The notes under the pieces were generated by a model. The model did not search any database. It was not told where the DNA came from and was given only the letters and a program-made list of their open reading frames with translations. From a virus, in the IMG/VR virus record IMGVR_UViG_3300007515_000620, positions 1 through 43,531 of that record: a DNA stretch of 43,531 bases. One strand, 5' to 3'. The translations under genes and the position numbers were made by a program. The first letter of the stretch is position 1; each line of letters starts with the position of its first letter. Of the stretch, positions 40,570 through 43,531 are shown piece by piece.

Positions 40570-43531
40570 TGGCTGAGGCGCCGATAGAATTTAATCAGGA
40601 TTTAGTTGGAACCACCACTACTGAAGGAGGAGCCGCCGCCACAGGTCCGATTTTTGGAACGGATCAAACTGGTGCCGATACAGATACAGATCCGGATCTT
40701 TGGAAGTCATCGAAATTAGGTGATAATATGTATTTAAAGCCCTTTTTCGAATCCGCTGAAAAGGCTTTAGATCTTCATAGAGCAAATGCTAAATTTATTA
40801 AAGATTTTTATGAATTAAACAAAGCTTTATTATTAGCCGGAATAGATCCCATTTTTGCAGCAATTGATGCGATTTTAGATGAGATTATAAAATTAATACA
40901 AGATTTAAAAGGTCTTGGTTTTTATATGCTTCCCGTGACTGCTGGATCTGTTCAGCAAAACGTAACAAAAAATCCTATTACCGGCGCGCTGTTTTATGGT
41001 GGTCGTACATTTGTTCCCGCTAGGAGAGATGCGAATGGAAATCTGACACCAGCCGGCATGTTACCTGGTTCAGCCGCCTTTTCTTCTGCTCAAATTGAAG
41101 CAAAAAAGAGAAAAGCAGGAATGACTGTGGGGAAAGATTTAGTGAGTATAATTTCAGGCATGCTAGGGGATGATAATAAACCGGAGCCACAACCAGAGAA
41201 AATCATGACAAGAGAAGAAGTTGAAGCTCTCGGGGTTGCAATAGATCCAATTTCTGGTGAAATAAATTATGTCGAAACAGGTCTTGTCACAAGTGGCCAA
41301 GCCACACAGGACCCGGATAATCCCGGTTGGCAATCATACATAACAAAGCCCCTTATGATGTTAAACGAAGGCATGAGCTTGGTGCAAACAACTCCTCAAG
41401 GAATTTTACAAATTATAGATGAATCTTTCGATGATCCAGGTGATATACCAAAACATGTAAAAGAATTAATCATGTCTAAAGAAACTGATCTGAAAGCGTC
41501 TAGCTGGATGCCAGAAACGGATTTGAAAGATTGGAATGATTTAGTAGACCCAAGTTATTATCAATCCGGTAGACCAGTTTTTTCATCATCTGCTAAAGTT
41601 GGTGGAATGATTTTTATTGTAGGTGCACCTGATGCTAATAGATTTTTAACTGTTCTATCAAATTTTCAAAAATTTTTAGATATAAAAGCTTTTGAGAATA
41701 TGAAAAAAGAACTTACTACCTTATGGTCCGATCACGAAACATCCGCGCAGGTAAGGGTCCAACATATTGCCCGCGTCGACATAACAAAAATGGATGTTTC
41801 TGATGCTGCAAGTGGTATTGTACAAGGAGAGTCTGGTGAAACCGCGGTAGAATATAAAAAAGGGATTGAAACTGCCGGAGTATTTGTTAAACAAGAGCGT
41901 AAAGGTGCTAGAAAAACAGATAGAAGAATTATGTGCCCGGCAACCGGAGTTGTAGCGCGAATAAAAGAAGTTTCTGAAACTAAAAAAATGTTGATAGAAA
42001 AATATGAAACCGTAGGATTACCCGGTGACCTCGATTCCATGGATATGGATCCAACTGAAAGTAGAATAAGAGCATGGACTAAAGCCAAGAAAGTCGATAA
42101 AAACTTATTGCCATATCAACAACAAGTATTAGAAGTTGTGTATCAGAAACCAGATCAAACTTTTAAACACGGCGATATAATTTGTGAATGTTTACCAAAT
42201 GCCATGTCGGGTCCCCTTACAGCCGACAGCCCGACCGGAGAGCCTCAAAAATCTACAGATTTAGTAACAGATAAAAAGAACGCGCCTGCTGCTGAAGGTG
42301 ATGCCGCTGCATATTCTCAAATTAAACCAGGAAAAATTATAGTAGGTAGAGTAGTTGATTCTTTTTTTGCTGATACAGAAGGGACTCCTCCTAATTGGCA
42401 TGGAAAAAGTTTAGATACTTTATTTCCTGGATGGGGGCCTTTTCTTGATAAAATAGAAGCTGAGGTACGGGGTATAAAAGATACTGTTGCAACAGCTAAA
42501 AAATCTTTAGATCCTATTATTAATTGGCTCGATGGTAAAATGAAAGAATTACAAGTTTTTAGCAAAGATCTTGAAAATATATTAGATTTATTTGCAAATG
42601 GTTTACCGGCAACTGGTGTATATACTTTATATCTTAAACCAAAAACAGGAGGTGTAAAGAAATTTAGAGAAAGAATGATGGCCGCAGGTGGTGAGGATAA
42701 ACCACCAGAAGATTTAAAATTTTGTGCTGGAGTTTGTTTTTTAGGTGGTGGGCATGATTCAGCAGCCGCTACAATGAGAGCTATAGATATGCTCGCTCTG
42801 TTATTAGGTTTGAGAGACACAACTGAAGCAGAAAAAGAGAAGCAAAAAACATTGACGGCAATGGCTATTCCAGCTTGGACAAATGTTGGGCCCGTAGATG
42901 AAGATGGAAATCCGACAACAAAAGTTTATAAGCCCCCCGATAGAGTATATTATAGAGGAAAAAATTATGAATGTATAAAAAATACTTCTGACGACCCATC
43001 AGAGACTGGTGCACCATTAATTAAAGATACTGCGATAGATCTTGAAACTGGATCTCCTTCCGGTCTTTATATTCTTAATGGCGATTACTGGAAACCATTA
43101 GAAATTACTTTAGGACCAGACGAGCAAGTAATTGCTGGCGATCCCAGAACACCTGCGCAATTGAAGGCAGATAAACTAGCATGGCTACAAAAAACTAAAA
43201 CTAGTTTAGGAACCATTCTAAACCAATTAGCAGGCTCCGGAGCCGGCAGTTTAAGAAATAAAATATTAAGAGTTAATCTTTTCGGAGAAATAAATGTAGC
43301 TACAGGAAAATTTGTAGGTGAAAATTATAATATTTTTATAGAATTAAGGCAAATAAGAGATAATCTTATAAATGAATTAGATTTATTAGTTGAAAGAATT
43401 GAAGAAATGTTAACTGAAATTGAAGTAATGTTAATTCAAGCAAACGATACAGTGAAATTCGATCCTACAACTGGTTCCGGTGTTCGTCCGGGTAGTATAA
43501 GAACTAAAGGAAAAACATTAATGTTAGTAGG
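40569..43531 (+). CDS. Very large structural protein, 3' end outside the window
   Basis: The frame is open from ATG 40569 to the window edge (over 985 residues). The start MAEAPIEFNQDL is followed by an acidic low-complexity part, helical segments (about 55-115), a middle region with PATGVVARIKEVSETKK and FKHGDIICECLP, and a second helical region. Near residues 765-845, VYKPPDRVYYRGKNYECIKNTSDDPSETGAP...YWKPLE has the W/Y...G..V.Y.G..Y.C......P......W..L layout of CBM5/12 chitin-binding modules. Placed in the baseplate operon, it is probably a virion protein; the carbohydrate-binding-like module could touch the cell surface. Function not recognised. Confidence 0.8.
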   Translation, partial: MAEAPIEFNQDLVGTTTTEGGAAATGPIFGTDQTGADTDTDPDLWKSSKLGDNMYLKPFFESAEKALDLHRANAKFIKDFYELNKALLLAGIDPIFAAIDAILDEIIKLIQDLKGLGFYMLPVTAGSVQQNVTKNPITGALFYGGRTFVPARRDANGNLTPAGMLPGSAAFSSAQIEAKKRKAGMTVGKDLVSIISGMLGDDNKPEPQPEKIMTREEVEALGVAIDPISGEINYVETGLVTSGQATQDPDNPGWQSYITKPLMMLNEGMSLVQTTPQGILQIIDESFDDPGDIPKHVKELIMSKETDLKASSWMPETDLKDWNDLVDPSYYQSGRPVFSSSAKVGGMIFIVGAPDANRFLTVLSNFQKFLDIKAFENMKKELTTLWSDHETSAQVRVQHIARVDITKMDVSDAASGIVQGESGETAVEYKKGIETAGVFVKQERKGARKTDRRIMCPATGVVARIKEVSETKKMLIEKYETVGLPGDLDSMDMDPTESRIRAWTKAKKVDKNLLPYQQQVLEVVYQKPDQTFKHGDIICECLPNAMSGPLTADSPTGEPQKSTDLVTDKKNAPAAEGDAAAYSQIKPGKIIVGRVVDSFFADTEGTPPNWHGKSLDTLFPGWGPFLDKIEAEVRGIKDTVATAKKSLDPIINWLDGKMKELQVFSKDLENILDLFANGLPATGVYTLYLKPKTGGVKKFRERMMAAGGEDKPPEDLKFCAGVCFLGGGHDSAAATMRAIDMLALLLGLRDTTEAEKEKQKTLTAMAIPAWTNVGPVDEDGNPTTKVYKPPDRVYYRGKNYECIKNTSDDPSETGAPLIKDTAIDLETGSPSGLYILNGDYWKPLEITLGPDEQVIAGDPRTPAQLKADKLAWLQKTKTSLGTILNQLAGSGAGSLRNKILRVNLFGEINVATGKFVGENYNIFIELRQIRDNLINELDLLVERIEEMLTEIEVMLIQANDTVKFDPTTGSGVRPGSIRTKGKTLMLV

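Noticed and set aside
41732-42820. - strand open frames opposite the last large gene
   Set aside because: The + strand frame from 40569 is open across the whole stretch with phage-like protein text, so the - strand frames are incidental.

Overview
The window is a strongly AT-rich, densely packed piece of a T4-like contractile-tailed phage. The evidence is a set of T4 core homologues: gp33-like late transcription factor, gp59 helicase loader, gp32 ssDNA-binding protein, gp4, gp26, tape measure, gp54-like tube protein, gp48, gp53, gp27-like hub and gp5-like spike. A marine host is likely. A permuted, two-piece type tmRNA gene points to an alphaproteobacterial or cyanobacterial host lineage, but the host cannot be fixed from this sequence.

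Region 1 (1-22327, + strand) is a very large accessory island with no gaps. It opens with the C-terminal part of a flavin-dependent halogenase. It then carries 13 radical SAM enzymes mixed with a GNAT-like protein, a TauD-like and an IPNS-like Fe/2OG oxygenase, an FkbM-like methyltransferase, a miniature adenylate-forming (ANL) protein, a QueC-like PP-loop ATPase, two DxD glycosyltransferases and three paralogous methyltransferase-like proteins. Nearly every gene overlaps or abuts the next, often by ATGA, so the island reads as one translationally coupled operon whose promoter lies upstream of the window. No precursor peptide gene is visible. The product is unknown.

Region 2 (22328-22622) holds a circularly permuted tmRNA gene with a readable tag, ANNNDYSPAYSYAIAA.

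Region 3 (22623-29658, + strand) is DNA metabolism. It has an SNase-like nuclease, an unknown gene, then a consensus sigma70-type promoter driving folE, a DpdA-like transglycosylase, a DUF3310 protein, queC, a class II glutamine amidotransferase, a dUTPase/dCTP deaminase family protein, gp33, a small membrane protein and gp59. A second promoter precedes gp32. folE, dpdA-like, queC and the amidotransferase together suggest 7-deazaguanine modification of phage DNA; queD and queE are not in the window.

Region 4 (29659-34740, - strand) is tail and head completion: gp4, a tentative gp2-like protein, a gp54/tail-tube-like protein, gp26 with a programmed -1 frameshift extension, and a tape measure protein built around about eleven 25-residue repeats. 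A T4-type late promoter stands in front of gp4. A bidirectional terminator separates this unit from gp32.

Region 5 (34711-43531, + strand) is the baseplate unit: gp48, gp53, gp27-like hub, gp5-like spike, a small charged protein and a very large structural ORF that runs off the right end.
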